Below are positions 36,361 to 47,431 of a stretch of DNA of 64,000 nt, piece by piece. Both the position numbers and the translations under genes were made by a program. The notes beneath the pieces are model-generated. The model was not told where the DNA came from. It was given only the letters and a program-made list of their open reading frames with translations, and ran no database searches. The stretch's first letter is position 1; the number at the start of each line of letters is the position of its first letter. The stretch is taken from assembly GCF_958979055.1 (NCBI RefSeq), contig NC_084897.1, forward strand, positions 26,031,128 to 26,095,127, in the 5' to 3' direction. Origin of the DNA: Alnus glutinosa (Eukaryota > Streptophyta > Magnoliopsida > Fagales > Betulaceae).

Positions 36361-36540
36361 GAAGAAGTATGTGGCAGTGACATTGCGAACATGACAGGTG
36401 TCGCAGTATTAAAGGTATTAAGTGGCACTATTGTGGCAGGCCGTTAAAATTTGAACGGAAAAATAGATGGAGGTATTAAATCTGTCTTTTTCCAAAATTC
36501 AGATACCATCTGCGAAAAAAAATAAAATTTTCAAAACTCA
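35131..36540. other. Insertion-rich spacer of module 2
   Basis: A GC-rich block at 35520-35720 has repeated CGCCGCC/CCCAGG-type words and is open in several frames without resemblance to a known protein. It is followed by T-rich text, a T-run at 35900-35916 and a T/A run at 36318-36358. From 36375 to 36570 there is text like that at 18050-18250 (repeated TTCAGATACCA / CTCAGATACCA), so a related transposon sits near the same place in both modules. No gene is supported. Confidence 0.4.
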
Positions 36541-37545
36541 GATACCAAAAACGTATTTAATCCTAATTTTTAAAAATTTGAAGATGAAAAAAAAAGAAGA
36601 CAAAACGAGGAAATGAATCATTTCTCTTTTTTTTTTTTTTTTATTTATTTTAATTCTGGTTTCAGCATTGTTGTGTAAAAGTTGTGCAATAACATATCTC
36701 TTCTAAGTATCACGTGTAACGTGTTCGTTGATGTCTCGGTGTATATTTCTGGATATTAATTCTTTCTTCTTAGTAGGACTAAATATTGTCTTTTATTATT
36801 CTCTAGAAGATACTACTAGGAATTTGTTATAGTTTTATTTTATTTTATTATTTTTAGTATGGCTGCAAGGGGAGGGAGACTGAAAGGAGATTCTAACTAA
36901 TCAACTCCAATTCATGAGGGCTTCGTTAGGCTTCGTTCCCAGACAATTGAGTTACCTCTTGAGATGGGAATTTATTGTAATTGGAGTATAAATGGCTTAC
37001 GATGCATACTATTATTATTGATTGTTTATAATACATAGGTATCTGAATCTTATTTATAGCTGAATAAGTCTACTTATACAAGTAAACCTAAATCAACTTA
37101 TACTAGGAAATAAAAATCGACCTAGACTACGAAATATAAGTCAATAATATTATATTCTGATTATATTCTAACATTTCCTCAACTTTAAGGTGAAAAATTC
37201 TGAAAGCTTGAGTTTGAAAATAGAAAACGGAGTCTGGTGGTGAATACTGACGGACACTGACTAGGGGCCGATTGCAGGCCAAGAGGAAGAAAAATAATGA
37301 GCCCAATTGGGCGGTTATCAGAATATATTCTAACAATTATAATCCCTATCTTTTGGAATTTGCAATTCAAATCTACTAAAGTTTCAATTTTGGCTTAATT
37401 ATGATAAGGCTGAAGTCTCCCACTTGGTATGAACCACCAAAATTACTTATTAGAAACTGAAAGAAGCACGTAAATACTTTCTAATTTCTTAAGCTTAATT
37501 TTAGCCTTCCCCTCCTCGAAAAAGACCCACTTCTCCCTCTTGAAC

Positions 37546-38320
37546 ATGAGTATCCCAGGGACACCAAAGACACCTCGAGATGAAGGTTATGTGTCGGACT
37601 CACAGTTGGAGTCGCTTCCATTGGAGATTCTGGTATTTGATATTAGCCTTAATCTACAGATTGACTTGTTTTTATTTTTTGTTTTGGGTTACTAATTCCT
37701 TTTTGTTTTATGAATAATTCATTTGAGGTCAAAATACTCTGCCACTTGCACCACGACCGCGACCACCTCAAGGCTGTTTTCCACGTTTCTCCAAGAATTA
37801 GGGAAGCTGTAAGTTCTTTCTCTCTCTATCTGTAGTGTGTTTATGGATATAGAATTTGAGAGTGGTCTCAATCAACCCGCTCTCGATCAGTAAGTATTTA
37901 CATAAGTGTACATTATCGAGGCTCTCTCACATTTGCAATCAATCCGAGCGGATTAGGCGTGATTGTGTGATATGATCAAGTTGTGCTTGCAAGGCGAGTC
38001 TACTTTAATTATGTAACTCCCGATGCCTTTCATGTGACCGCGCCGCCACCGGTACAGCAGCTGCCTCTTGATGATAGGTATCTATAAATCTCAAAGTTGA
38101 AGTTGTGTCCTCGTTAATTTTCTCCTTCATTTAATTACCGTACCCTTTGAAATGGTCTTCGATTTGCAGCATGTATATGGAAGAAAGGGAGGCAATTGCA
38201 AGGAAGAGAATGAAGGGGGGAGATTACTTGAGCTTTGAACCCTTATTAGGATGGTGGCCGGACATCAACAGATCGGTGGCAACCCACCTAGCTAGTTATT
38301 CTTATACATGGTCTCCTTAA
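37546..38320 (+). pseudogene. F-box pseudogene C (module 2, second copy; broken intron 2 acceptor)
   Basis: Exon 1 (37546-37632) is intact and the best preserved against the parent: MSIPGTPKTPRDEGY then LESLPLEIL. Exon 2 (37728-37808) completes the F-box with a two-residue insertion (HHDRDHLKAVFHVS). In front of exon 3 the sequence is GATCAAGTTGTGC, where copy D has GATCAGGTTGTGC. The acceptor G is changed to A, the next AG is one base downstream, and use of it shifts the frame to a stop within about a dozen codons. Ancestral exons 3 and 4 would be 37980-38077 and 38170-38320 (138 aa in total). Exon 4 encodes MYMEEREAIARKRMKGG and ends in TYTWSP-like text, a tail not found in the parent. It may still be transcribed, yielding an F-box-only fragment. 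Confidence 0.82.
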
Positions 38321-38505
38321 TATATAAAGAGATCGATCTAGTAGTAAATTAAGTGTGCATGGTTGGTACTCTTTTAATATTGATAGAGATTTAGTCGTTG
38401 GACTATGATTTAGATATAATAATGCTTATCTTGTGAGAGATCCTTATCTTGATAAAGCTTACATTTTATTAGTTTAATTAGAGATTAGAGTAAGGATTTA
38501 GTCCT

Positions 38506-39143
38506 AGCTATGCTTATCTTCATAATGTTTTGAATTAATTCGGCTTGGTTTCAGTTACTTTGTCAAACCCACTTTATTATTAATTAGCCTTGTAGTTTTC
38601 ATTTTTAGATGAATAAGAATTGATTTACATTGAGATGAGACCCACTTGTTCGATCATCGATCTATCCTATATCAGCAATAATCATCTGTCGACTTACATT
38701 AAGACTAAAACCCTAATTAATACACTTGGAAAGGAAAAAAAAAATAATCTAGTCCTTTTGACACCATGTTATGCTATAAAATTTAGAAACTTGTTCTTAT
38801 GGCTTGTCCCACTCCAAAAGCATGAAAGAGAACTTCTTGTATGGTGGTTAATGAAGACTTGCATGTGTAGGTCGTTCTCTTTCTTTAAAGAACAAAAGTT
38901 TTTGTCAATTCAATTTATTAAATTGACATGTATCTAATGTGATTCCCATGTGCTCTAATAAAAATTACATGCATTTTGAAATCATGTTAATTTAATAGAC
39001 TAAATTAAAAACTGGAATTTGTTTTAATATAATATAATATAATATATTATCAAAATGTGATTTAGGAAAGAAAACCCCAGCAACAAAAGTTTTTTGAAAA
39101 TTTAGCTTCAAAATTGATGAGTTACTACAATAATGGTCACTAG
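38506..39143. other. Intergenic spacer after module 2
   Basis: AT-rich sequence; nothing coding is recognised. An AATAT-type repeat lies near 39028-39050. Confidence 0.5.
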
Positions 39144-39345
39144 AATAGGATCATCTCTATTTCATTTAATTCAAATGAAAGATCGGGATTTAAAGTTAAT
39201 GCATCTAATAGTGTACATGATTTCACATTATTTAAATGTGCCAACATTGACTTCATATACACCATTAGATGTATCAACTTTAAATCCTGACCATAAAAAT
39301 GAATAATATTCATTTCATTTAAAATAGAAATAATCATATTCCATG
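39144..39345. mobile_element. MITE, palindromic, AATAGGATCATCTC-like termini
   Basis: The left arm (GATCGGGATTTAAAGTTAATGC) and right arm (CATCAACTTTAAATCCTGACC-like) are complementary, as are the outer words TTTCATTTAATTC and ATTTCATTTAAAATAG in inverted order. About 200 bp, non-coding. Confidence 0.6.
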
Positions 39346-39904
39346 CTCACTAGAATATACCTATCAAAATTGTCTTTTTCTGTACATAAAATGAAAAGAT
39401 GAAAAAAAAAAAAAAAAAAAAAAAGCGAAAATGCATACATTTTTTACGTCGAATGACGTGAAAAATGCTACATATTAAATATATGACACGTTATTGAGCC
39501 AACAAAAAAAAAATTCCAAAAAATGTTTTTTCTTCACTTTTGAAGAGACACTTCTTTTTAACTAAATCAAAATATAGTTTTTTATTTAAAACTTTTATAC
39601 GACATAAAGTGTAAAAACCTGATAAAAATATACTCAATTCTCATTATTAACAAGTCACATTTTTAATATATAATATTTTTTATGTCGTTCAATGCATAAA
39701 ACTACCTTAATTAACATAATTTTTGAAAATCTACAATTTTATAAGAAATCTGATCCGCACAGCCGTTAAAAAATGCCCGGAAGGAAAGATTGATAACTTG
39801 ACCAAGTATTGCCTTGGTGGCATTTTATGAGAACGTGGGCCACCCCCTTTGGCCGATTAAGTCGAAGGTTCACTGTGAACCTTGGTGGCAATTTATGGTG
39901 GGAA

Positions 39905-40081
39905 TAATGATTCAATACTATCCAAACATACAATTTTTTACCACATTACCTATGTGGGAAGGTGATCCCTTACTATTTTTTGAGTTTTTTTATTTTTTAA
40001 AAATAAATTAAGGTGATGGACCACCTTGCCACATAGACAAGGTGGTGAAAAGTTATATCTTTGGGTAGTGTTGAATCATTA
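39905..40081. mobile_element. MITE, TAATGATTCA termini, copy 2
   Basis: Same family and same length (177 bp) as 27860-28036. The inner words ACCTATGTGGGAAGG and CACATAGACAAGGTGG are again complementary. A more diverged relative follows at about 40210-40380 after an A/T run and an (AT)n microsatellite at 40193-40213. Confidence 0.75.
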
Positions 40082-40392
40082 CTCTTATGAGAGAAAACGC
40101 GCAATTTTATTCTCACACGTTATGGTAAGGGAAAAAATTAAGAGCAAAAAGTGAGAAGAACAATTTTTTTTTTTTTTTAAAAAAAAAAATATAGATATAT
40201 ATATATATATATATGAAATACTATACATTACCATTCTAACACATAACTTCTGACCACCTTTATCCACGTGGCAACTTTTACTTTTACATTTTTTTTTCCT
40301 AAAAAAAAAACCCTTAAAGCTAGCTAAGGGACCACCTTATCACATAGACAAAGTGGTCAAGAGTTATATCTTGAAATAACAAAAGATCATGA

Positions 40393-40674
40393 CCTTGTTT
40401 GGAAAGCACCAAACAGAATAGTGCAACATCATTTCCAACCTTATTTTCACATTTTCCAAAAACAATCAACATCAAAACATTCAAACTTTTTCACCTTTTA
40501 TATCGTATCAATAATTTTTTATTACTATTCAAATAAAAAAATTCACTACAATATAAATTTTTTTTACTTTTCTATACAAATTCATTTTAATTTATATAAC
40601 ACCTATCACTTTTTATTAACTCAAAAATTAACTCTCTACTATTTTGTTTTGCACAGTACTTTGCCAAAAAAAGG
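40393..40674. repeat. Dispersed non-coding repeat, CTTGTTTGG family, copy 2
   Basis: Starts GACCTTGTTTGGAAAGCACC and shares CATTTTCCAAAAACAATCAA and AATAATTTTTTATTACTATT with the copies at 13966, 54118 and 60869. Confidence 0.6.
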
Positions 40675-40763
40675 CTCATATTTCCTACCTAATTTAGATG
40701 AAATCTTTGTCCATCCGTACGTACAAATTATAAATAAATTTAATTGTTAGCACAGTTTTTGTC

Positions 40764-40949
40764 GTGCCAAAATATCAATCAGAACTAGTACCGCAAAAGC
40801 AGATAGAAGTATGTAAAGGAGTATGTCGGTGTTGGCGGCAGGATGTTTTGGATGCTTATGCTTCAGCCAGTGTATATCCATCTAAGAAAATGGCTGGACA
40901 TGCAGTTGAGGAGGATTCACGTTCTGTTATTAATACAGAGATGACCTAA
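40764..40949 (+). other. Unassigned 61-codon ORF
   Basis: Open frame with balanced composition, unlike the surrounding AT-rich DNA (central text CRCWRQDVLDAYASASVYPS, then AVEEDSRSVINTEM). It could be a lone exon or captured gene piece. I do not recognise the source, and no partner exon is evident nearby. Confidence 0.2.
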
Positions 40950-41208
40950 GAAAATGACTGTTAACAGCCTCCATGAAAGTGCTGATTAGATCAGCAAAAA
41001 ATACAAATCAAAGCAGCTATCTTTGTGTTTTTCAGGTGGTCCATGTATGGTTGAGACCACCATTAATTAAGACTATACTGTCATATCTTTGTCCGTGACT
41101 CGGCGACCATTAAGACTCTGATTGATATTTTTGATATCATGGCCATTAAGACTGTGATATCAAAATATCTCTTCCTAGTTCCAATGATATGATTCGAGTG
41201 GTTAATCT

Positions 41209-41581
41209 CACTACAAAAAATTTTGTTTTTAGTCACTTGCAGTTAGCCACGTGTATGGGGTTATACACATGGCTAACTGTTAGTCACGTGCATTTAGCTA
41301 CGTGGGTTACACGCAGTGAATGCGGGTGTAATTAAATGCAATTTTAGACATGTGTTCCTTTATATATGCGGTTATTTAGGCATGTAGCGTTTAGCCACGT
41401 GCCACCTCAAGTGGCTAACTGTAATTTTATTTTTCTGAAAAAATAGGCAAGTCTAGCCACGTGTAATGAAAGACACGTGACTAAAATTTTTGTTCCTTTT
41501 TTTAAAAAAAAAAAAAAAAAAAAGAGAGAAAAGAAAAAACAGAACATAAAAACACAGCTAATTGCAGCATTTTTTGTAGTG
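41209..41581. mobile_element. CACTA-type MITE rich in G-box (CACGTG) sites
   Basis: The ends CACTACAAAAAA and TTTTTTGTAGTG are the terminal inverted repeat of CACTA elements. The 373-bp body is non-coding. It contains five CACGTG palindromes (41248, 41285, 41396, 41458, 41474) and one TACGTG (41299), most within the word TTAGCCACGTG, and local hairpins such as AGTTAGCCACGTG / CACATGGCTAACT. It lies about 550 bp upstream of the GDSL gene's ATG. Confidence 0.85.
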
Positions 41582-42016
41582 TTCGTTTAATGCTAACATT
41601 AATTTTGTTGTTCAAAACCCATGTGGTAAGTTATGGGTGGCAGTGGCACTCAAGGTTTCACTTGGAGAGACAGTAAATCTGGATGTATGTCGTAACATTT
41701 TTCTGATCATGCTCGTTTATAATTATTTGTTTGAATTTAAAATAAGTCAGGCAAGTGATTGTGAGAGACTACTTATAATACTACCTACTCGAATTCTCTC
41801 AAATTCGAACAAATAATTATAGACGATCTTAATTCAGATTTTTCAGCTTCTAGAAAATTTTACCGGTCTCAGTTATTTTTTGCGCGTGTTTATTTTAATT
41901 GATCCCAATTTCCTGAAAAGAATTCAGGCAAAAAATTTCAAGAATCATGTACTTTTACTTTGAAAATGGCATTAATTCTAACCTTTCCCTTTCAATACAA
42001 TCTCACTAGATCCAAT
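41582..42016. other. Upstream region of the GDSL gene
   Basis: Promoter-proximal sequence between the CACTA MITE and the TATA box. It contains partly complementary words near 41720-41830 (AATTATTTGTTTGAATTT / AAATTCGAACAAATAATTAT), a possible hairpin of about 110 bp. Confidence 0.45.
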
Positions 42017-42024
42017 TATAAATA
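42017..42024 (+). promoter_or_regulatory. TATA box, GDSL esterase/lipase gene
   Basis: TATAAATA lies 109 nt upstream of the ATG at 42126. This predicts a transcription start near 42050 and a leader of about 75 nt. Confidence 0.65.
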
Positions 42025-42125
42025 GGTTGCTCCATAGCCATGCATTGCACACAGAAAAGCCTTGCTTTCTCTTCTTCCCCCATAGAAGTTGAAGAAGCTC
42101 CATAAAATATAATCATAATTATACC

Positions 42126-45100
42126 ATGAAGTCTCCCTCCCAAAAACCTCTTTCTTCTTCCTCAAACATTATTTTCTACATCACCATGCTCATCATTTTC
42201 CATAACACTGCAGGCAGGACTACAAGAATGCCTGAGAATGAAACAGTTCCTGCTCTTATTGTCTTTGGAGATTCAATAGTGGATCCGGGCAATAACAACA
42301 ACATTAACACTCTGATCAAGTGCAATTTCCCACCATATGGGAGGGATTTCATAGGAGGACAGCCAACTGGAAGGTTCAGCAATGGAAGGGTCCCCTCAGA
42401 CTTCCTAGGTAGTGTTTGAACATTTGCTATTGCTGCTGCCTAACTAATTTTTGTGACGTTAGTGTCCTTTGAGCAGTAAACGACATCATCTAACATTGTT
42501 TTGTACAAGCAACACAAAAAAATAAAAAATAAATACGTTACTAAAGATGGCTTCTTTTTTTTTGTAGTGCACTGATAATAATATTAGAGATGCTTTTTTT
42601 CTTTTCTCTGGAGAAATAATGCAGTGCTGATAATATTAAAGTTATACATTCAACTTCCTGAAAGATTCTTAAACAAATTTTCAGCTGAATTGTTTGGTGT
42701 AAAGAAGATTTTGCCGGCTTATCTTGACCCGAACCTGAAGCTTCCAGACCTCCTTACTGGTGTAAGTTTTGCCTCTGGGGGTGCAGGATATGATCCTCTC
42801 ACTGCTAAAATAGTGGTAACCCTCCGTCTCCCTCTCCCTCTACCTCCTTTTTTAAAATATATATATATATATAATGTCTAATATTTTATGATAATTACTT
42901 TTTGATTCATTTCAATAATCAGTCTGTCCTTTCACTATCGGATCAAATAAAAATGTTCAAAGATTACATGAAGAAGATAAAGACAGCAATAGGAGAAGAC
43001 AGAGCAGCGACTATGTTGTCAAAAAGTATATTCATAGTTTGCACAGGGAGCGACGACATTGCAAATACTTACTTTTCCACACCATTCAGGAGAGCACATT
43101 ATGATATCCAGGGATATACTGATCTAATGGTTAGATCAGCGACAAGCTTCTTCCGGGTAATGTTTTAAAGACAGTACTGGGTGATTACCGTGATTGCACT
43201 AGTGATATTTAATCATTTGACAAACTTGTTTGTTAGAACACTTTTCTTGGTGCCCGAATAGGCGAATATCAATCGGAAGCGCTGGAGTTTGCCCGTATGG
43301 GCTGCGGAGATGACTCCGATGCATAAGTCCTTATATATATATATATATATATATATATGCATCTAAAACCATAGCAAAGTTTTTGAAAGAGACCGAGTAT
43401 CTTTACTATTATTATTATTTATTTGTTTTTAGACTAAAAGGCCCATTTTCTAAAGACAAACGCTCCGTTCTCCCGATCTCCTCCTGAAGATATATTCTTT
43501 GCTAACCATGGCTGCCGAGGAGGAGGTTGTAGTGAAATCCACTCCCTCCTCTTCCCTCTTCCGATCCCCTTTACTCCCCTCCTCCTCCCTCCCCCTCCCT
43601 TTCCAGCCTCTTTTGAGGCTCCAACCGCCTTCTTGAATGCCATATCCGCCTCTTTGGAGGCCCTATCTACCTCTTTTGAGGTTTTATCTTTCAATATCAG
43701 CTTTGTTGGTTCCTCTTCCATCACCCATCGTTTGGATTTCGCCCCCCCCCCCCCCCCCCCCCACAACCGTTCTCATCGGCTGCTCCGTCATATTTCTGAA
43801 GATTTTGGATTTGGATTTTTCAAACTCAGATCTGTCAACTTCAAAAATCTCCACCCTCAAACGTGCCACTCCACCATGCTCCTCGGCTTCACCGCTTCCA
43901 TCTACCATCGGTCCCGTCTCCATCCGGCCAGCACGCGTCGGCTCGTGTCTCTCACCGCGGACGCGTCGGCCATCTTCTGTTGAGCGTTTTGTCATCCACC
44001 ACTTCATACGCTGTCTTCCCCTCCACTATGCTGGCTTTGCTATTTTGCTTGTGTTTTTTTTGGGTTTTTTGTTTAATGTCTCTTCTATGTGTTCCCTGTA
44101 ATTGTTACTTAACAGGTGTTTGGGTCATTTGGACTCTATACACACTTTTTATCATCTTTATTTGTGGCATGGGTTCTTCACATTCGTGCCAAGAATCTAT
44201 AGGCCCGCGTTATTCATTTGATGTATTGTCTCCGCGTAATTACTTTCTTTGGTGTTTATTGTTGGGTTGCCCAACCATAATTTGTTGTAATTTTATTTTC
44301 TTTAAGCCTAATTAGCATTGACTTTAGTTTGTAGTTCATTTACAAGTATCTATAAAATAATAATAAAAAAAAAATAATTAGGAAAAAAAGAGACTTGGTC
44401 ATGCATGGCCTCATTTCGGCAGACTGGCATTTAGGAAAATAGAAATTTAAGAAAAGTGTATACAACTAAATTGGTGTTGATCCAACTATACGCAAGTCAA
44501 ACTTATTTACAGTAGAATGAAGCCAGTCAGAAGAGGAAATACAATAAGAATAGAATCGGAAATTAATGTAAAATATATACATAATAAATTAGTTGTAGAA
44601 TCAAATTCTGATATCAAGCTAAAAAGGTAAGTATATTTTAGATATATTCTAACATTAACAATGCATTTGTTTTAAACAAAAAGATTCACGAATTTTTTGT
44701 TGATTAGATCCATGTGTTAAAATATGATATCTAAACAATCAATTTAAAAATATGAAGTTAAAGAATTTTTCTTCTTATTATTATTATTTTGAGTGTGGAT
44801 GAATACTTTCTTGTATTTTTAGTAGGGATTAAAAAATAAAATAAAATGTGGCAGGAAATTTATGGACTGGGAGCAAGAAGGATTGGAGTACTAAGCTTAC
44901 CATCAATAGGGTGTGTGCCATCACAGAGAACACTGGGTGGAGGCATACAGAGAGGGTGTTCTGAGTCTGCCAACCAAGCAGCCATTCTCTTCAATTCAAA
45001 GCTCTCCTTCCAAATGGCTTCCCTCAATAAAAGGCTTCCAGACGCCAGGCTTGTCTTCCTTGATATCTATAAACCCTTGCTTGACATTATCCAAAACCCT

Positions 45101-46124
45101 GCTCAATATGGTAATCACCACCACCACCATCATTTTTAAGATAAATGCCAAGTTGTACTCTAGCTGTCCAACCCATCATATGTGGATCTCTTTAAATTAT
45201 TATTCTTTCATTTATTATTTTATTTGTTTTTTTTTTTCAAAAAAAAAAAAACAAACAAACAAAGAAAAAGATCCACATAGAATGGGTTGGACAGCAGAAG
45301 TACAAGGGTGTACAACCTAGCATTTCTCCAATTTTAATACTTGTGATTCACTTTCAATTTCCCAAGTGAAAATTCAAGTTCATGGAACATTAAATCTCCA
45401 CTTATTCGTGTATGGGCTCAAACTCCTCCTTAATAAATGATGTTCAGCACGTGAAATATTTAACTAAAATAGAAGGTGAATGACAAAGACAATGTTCGAA
45501 TTCAGGACATTTGCTCTAATTTATATTTAATCATTTAATTTATATTCTAACAAAATATTCCACACGTCAAGCCTTAACATGAAGTTAGAACCCATACGTG
45601 GGAGAGTCTTAAAATATTTCAAAATATTAATTAACCCATTCTGATTCACTTCCAAATTTCTAAGTGAAAATCACGCTCACTATTAAATCTTCACTTACTT
45701 CGAAAAGCTTAGGCTTATAAGAATGGTATCAGAGCAGCCGTCCACAGTTCAACCCTAACTCTATAATTTACTGTTCATTTTTATTAAATATTCCACGGGT
45801 CAAAATAAGTGTTAAAGTATGAAAATATTAATTAAATGATTAAATTAATTGTTTTATCGACTCTATATGTAGGTTTTTACAACTTCAAACCCGTAATACA
45901 TATTTTCTTGATCCTTGTCTCATGGTTCAGGATTTGAAGTGGCGAACAAAGGGTGCTGTGGAACAGGGAATATAGAGGTCAGCATTCTATGTAACCCCTT
46001 GACACATAATACATGTACCGATGCCTCTAAATATATATTTTGGGACAGTTACCACCCCTCAGAGCAGGCTTATAAGATTCTCGCCCCTGTGATCTTGGAG
46101 AAGCACATGAAAGAATTCTTCTGA
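42126..46124 (+). CDS. GDSL esterase/lipase, EXL type (365 aa)
   Basis: Five exons, 42126-42408, 42685-42815, 42923-43156, 44855-45110 and 45931-46124, join to 1098 nt with correct phases, the usual GDSL gene layout. Residues 1-29 are a hydrophobic signal peptide, so the enzyme is probably secreted. Block I ([14 protein letters not shown]) carries the nucleophile Ser50. Block II is [12 protein letters not shown]. Block III reads TGSDD (residues 179-183), with Asp182 where most family members have the oxyanion Asn; EXL proteins often show GSDD here. Block V has Asp340 and His343 in WDSYHPSE, completing the catalytic triad. The family hydrolyses acyl esters, for example in cuticle, pollen coat or defence; the substrate here is unknown. 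Intron 3 is enlarged by an insertion and intron 4 by a MITE, both spliced out. Confidence 0.92.
43236..44380. mobile_element. Probable retroposon/transposon insertion in GDSL intron 3, with a C21 run
   Basis: Intron 3 (43157-44854) holds a block of GC-rich sequence unlike the rest of the gene. It includes a C21 run at 43742-43762, repeated CTCTTTGGAGGC / CTCTTTTGAGGC words and several long overlapping open frames with no recognisable protein. It ends in text like a plant LINE tail and an A-rich run at about 44357-44390. Flanks near 43386 and 44386 (AAAGAGAC) are weakly alike. A microsatellite (AT)n is at 43337-43359. Confidence 0.45.
45143..45318. mobile_element. MITE in GDSL intron 4
   Basis: The arms AGTTGTAC...CTGTCCAACCCAT...ATGTGGATC and GATCCACATAGAATGGGTTGGACAG...GTACAACCTAGCATTTCT (written with gaps) are complementary, around a T/A-rich centre. 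The right end (AGAAATGCTAGG in reverse complement) matches the terminus of the 18426-28296 element. Confidence 0.7.
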
Positions 46125-47431
46125 GGGGCCATGACTAGTTCTCTTTTGGTTATGTAATAACTTTACATTGTATGTGCTTCATCTCTTTCCTAAAATAATT
46201 CCAACATTTTGAGAGATGTTATAAATCTATGGTATTATGTAACAAAAAATATTAGTTGAATTAATAAACCGATTATGCGCCAAGCCGAGCATGTTCATGA
46301 GCGGCTCTGTTCATTTATGCCCTACCTTTTGTCATGTGCTTTGACTGTAAGTGGTAGAACCATAGTAGTAGCATTTATCAGAGAAGTGTTCCTTTCGCTG
46401 TCTGTTCTAACTTCTAATAAATGACAAACAATTGAAGTAACCAAGCCCTCTGAAATAGGAAACCCAAAATACAGTTGGGAGGTCACGTACATTTCCTAAT
46501 AAACATAAACACGGCCATAGATAATGACTGATAACAACTATCAAGAAAGTGCAATCAAACAATTGACAGGAAATAAGTTCCATTGATCATTGATGCCTAC
46601 ACCATCTTATCTTCTGCTCATTGAAATGACCAGACGCATTGGAAAAAGTTGTATTAAACTAAGTTTATTTAAAAGTTGATGTAACAATTACAAAAAGTAA
46701 GTTTAAATCTTGTTTTTTTTTCCCTATTCTACAAGGGGCATAAATGGAAACATGCAACAACAGTGTTCAATTTACGCAAAAAGAAATGTTATACATACTA
46801 CTAAGTGCTCATCGACCCGTAGCAACACAATCTTCATCTTTTAACATCATTGTTTCCTTAAACTCTCATCTTATTAGATTGATGTTCCAGCGCCTATTAG
46901 TCTTTGACTTAAGCTTTATTAAAAAAAAAATGAAGGGCTAATAGGCACCACCACTTAAGCACAATAAGATCAAAGTGGGATGAGATTTGACCATTTAAAA
47001 TTACTCGATTAATGAATGGGAACATGCAACACCAGCAAAAACATGAAAAATTGTGGACAATATAAGCAGAAGCATGATTTGATAAGTACAGATCCTCAAA
47101 AATCATGCTGCTTTGACAAAAAAAAAAAATACTAGGGAACAATTGATACTTCAAACAAACAATAGTACCAATTGTCCTGCTAAGAAGAAAGAACAAGCCA
47201 TTCTTTCAAACATATATAGGAAATATACAAGTAACCAGTTTGAAATATGTTATTCCCACAACCATCACCTAAAACTTTCAACCCTAACACAAATCTTAAG
47301 TTTCATATCACCTAAAATTGCCCCAGAAAATCTACAAAATTGCGCACTCCCTACCCTGACTATGACCAATTATAGAGACTGGAAACAAACTATACACAGG
47401 AACATGAGGCGACAAGAAACAAGACAAGGAA
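46125..47431. other. Intergenic spacer between convergent GDSL and F-box genes
   Basis: The two genes are convergent, so both 3' UTRs lie here. No other gene is seen; open frames in this stretch are short and AT-driven. Confidence 0.55.

Larger units (their letters stand above)
30354..38505 (+). repeat. Segmental duplication, module 2
   Basis: Head-to-tail duplicate of module 1. It contains the second short ORF, F-box gene B and F-box pseudogene C in the same order and orientation. Private insertions include the TIR element at 34413-35130 and a GC-rich block near 35520-35720. The right border is near 38505, where similarity to the sequence after the hAT-like insertion in module 1 ends. Confidence 0.85.

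Noticed and set aside
43434..44315. Several overlapping open frames of 100-150 codons in GDSL intron 3
   Set aside because: They are open in several frames at once because of GC-rich, C-run-containing sequence. None resembles a known protein, and the region is removed by splicing of a well-supported gene.
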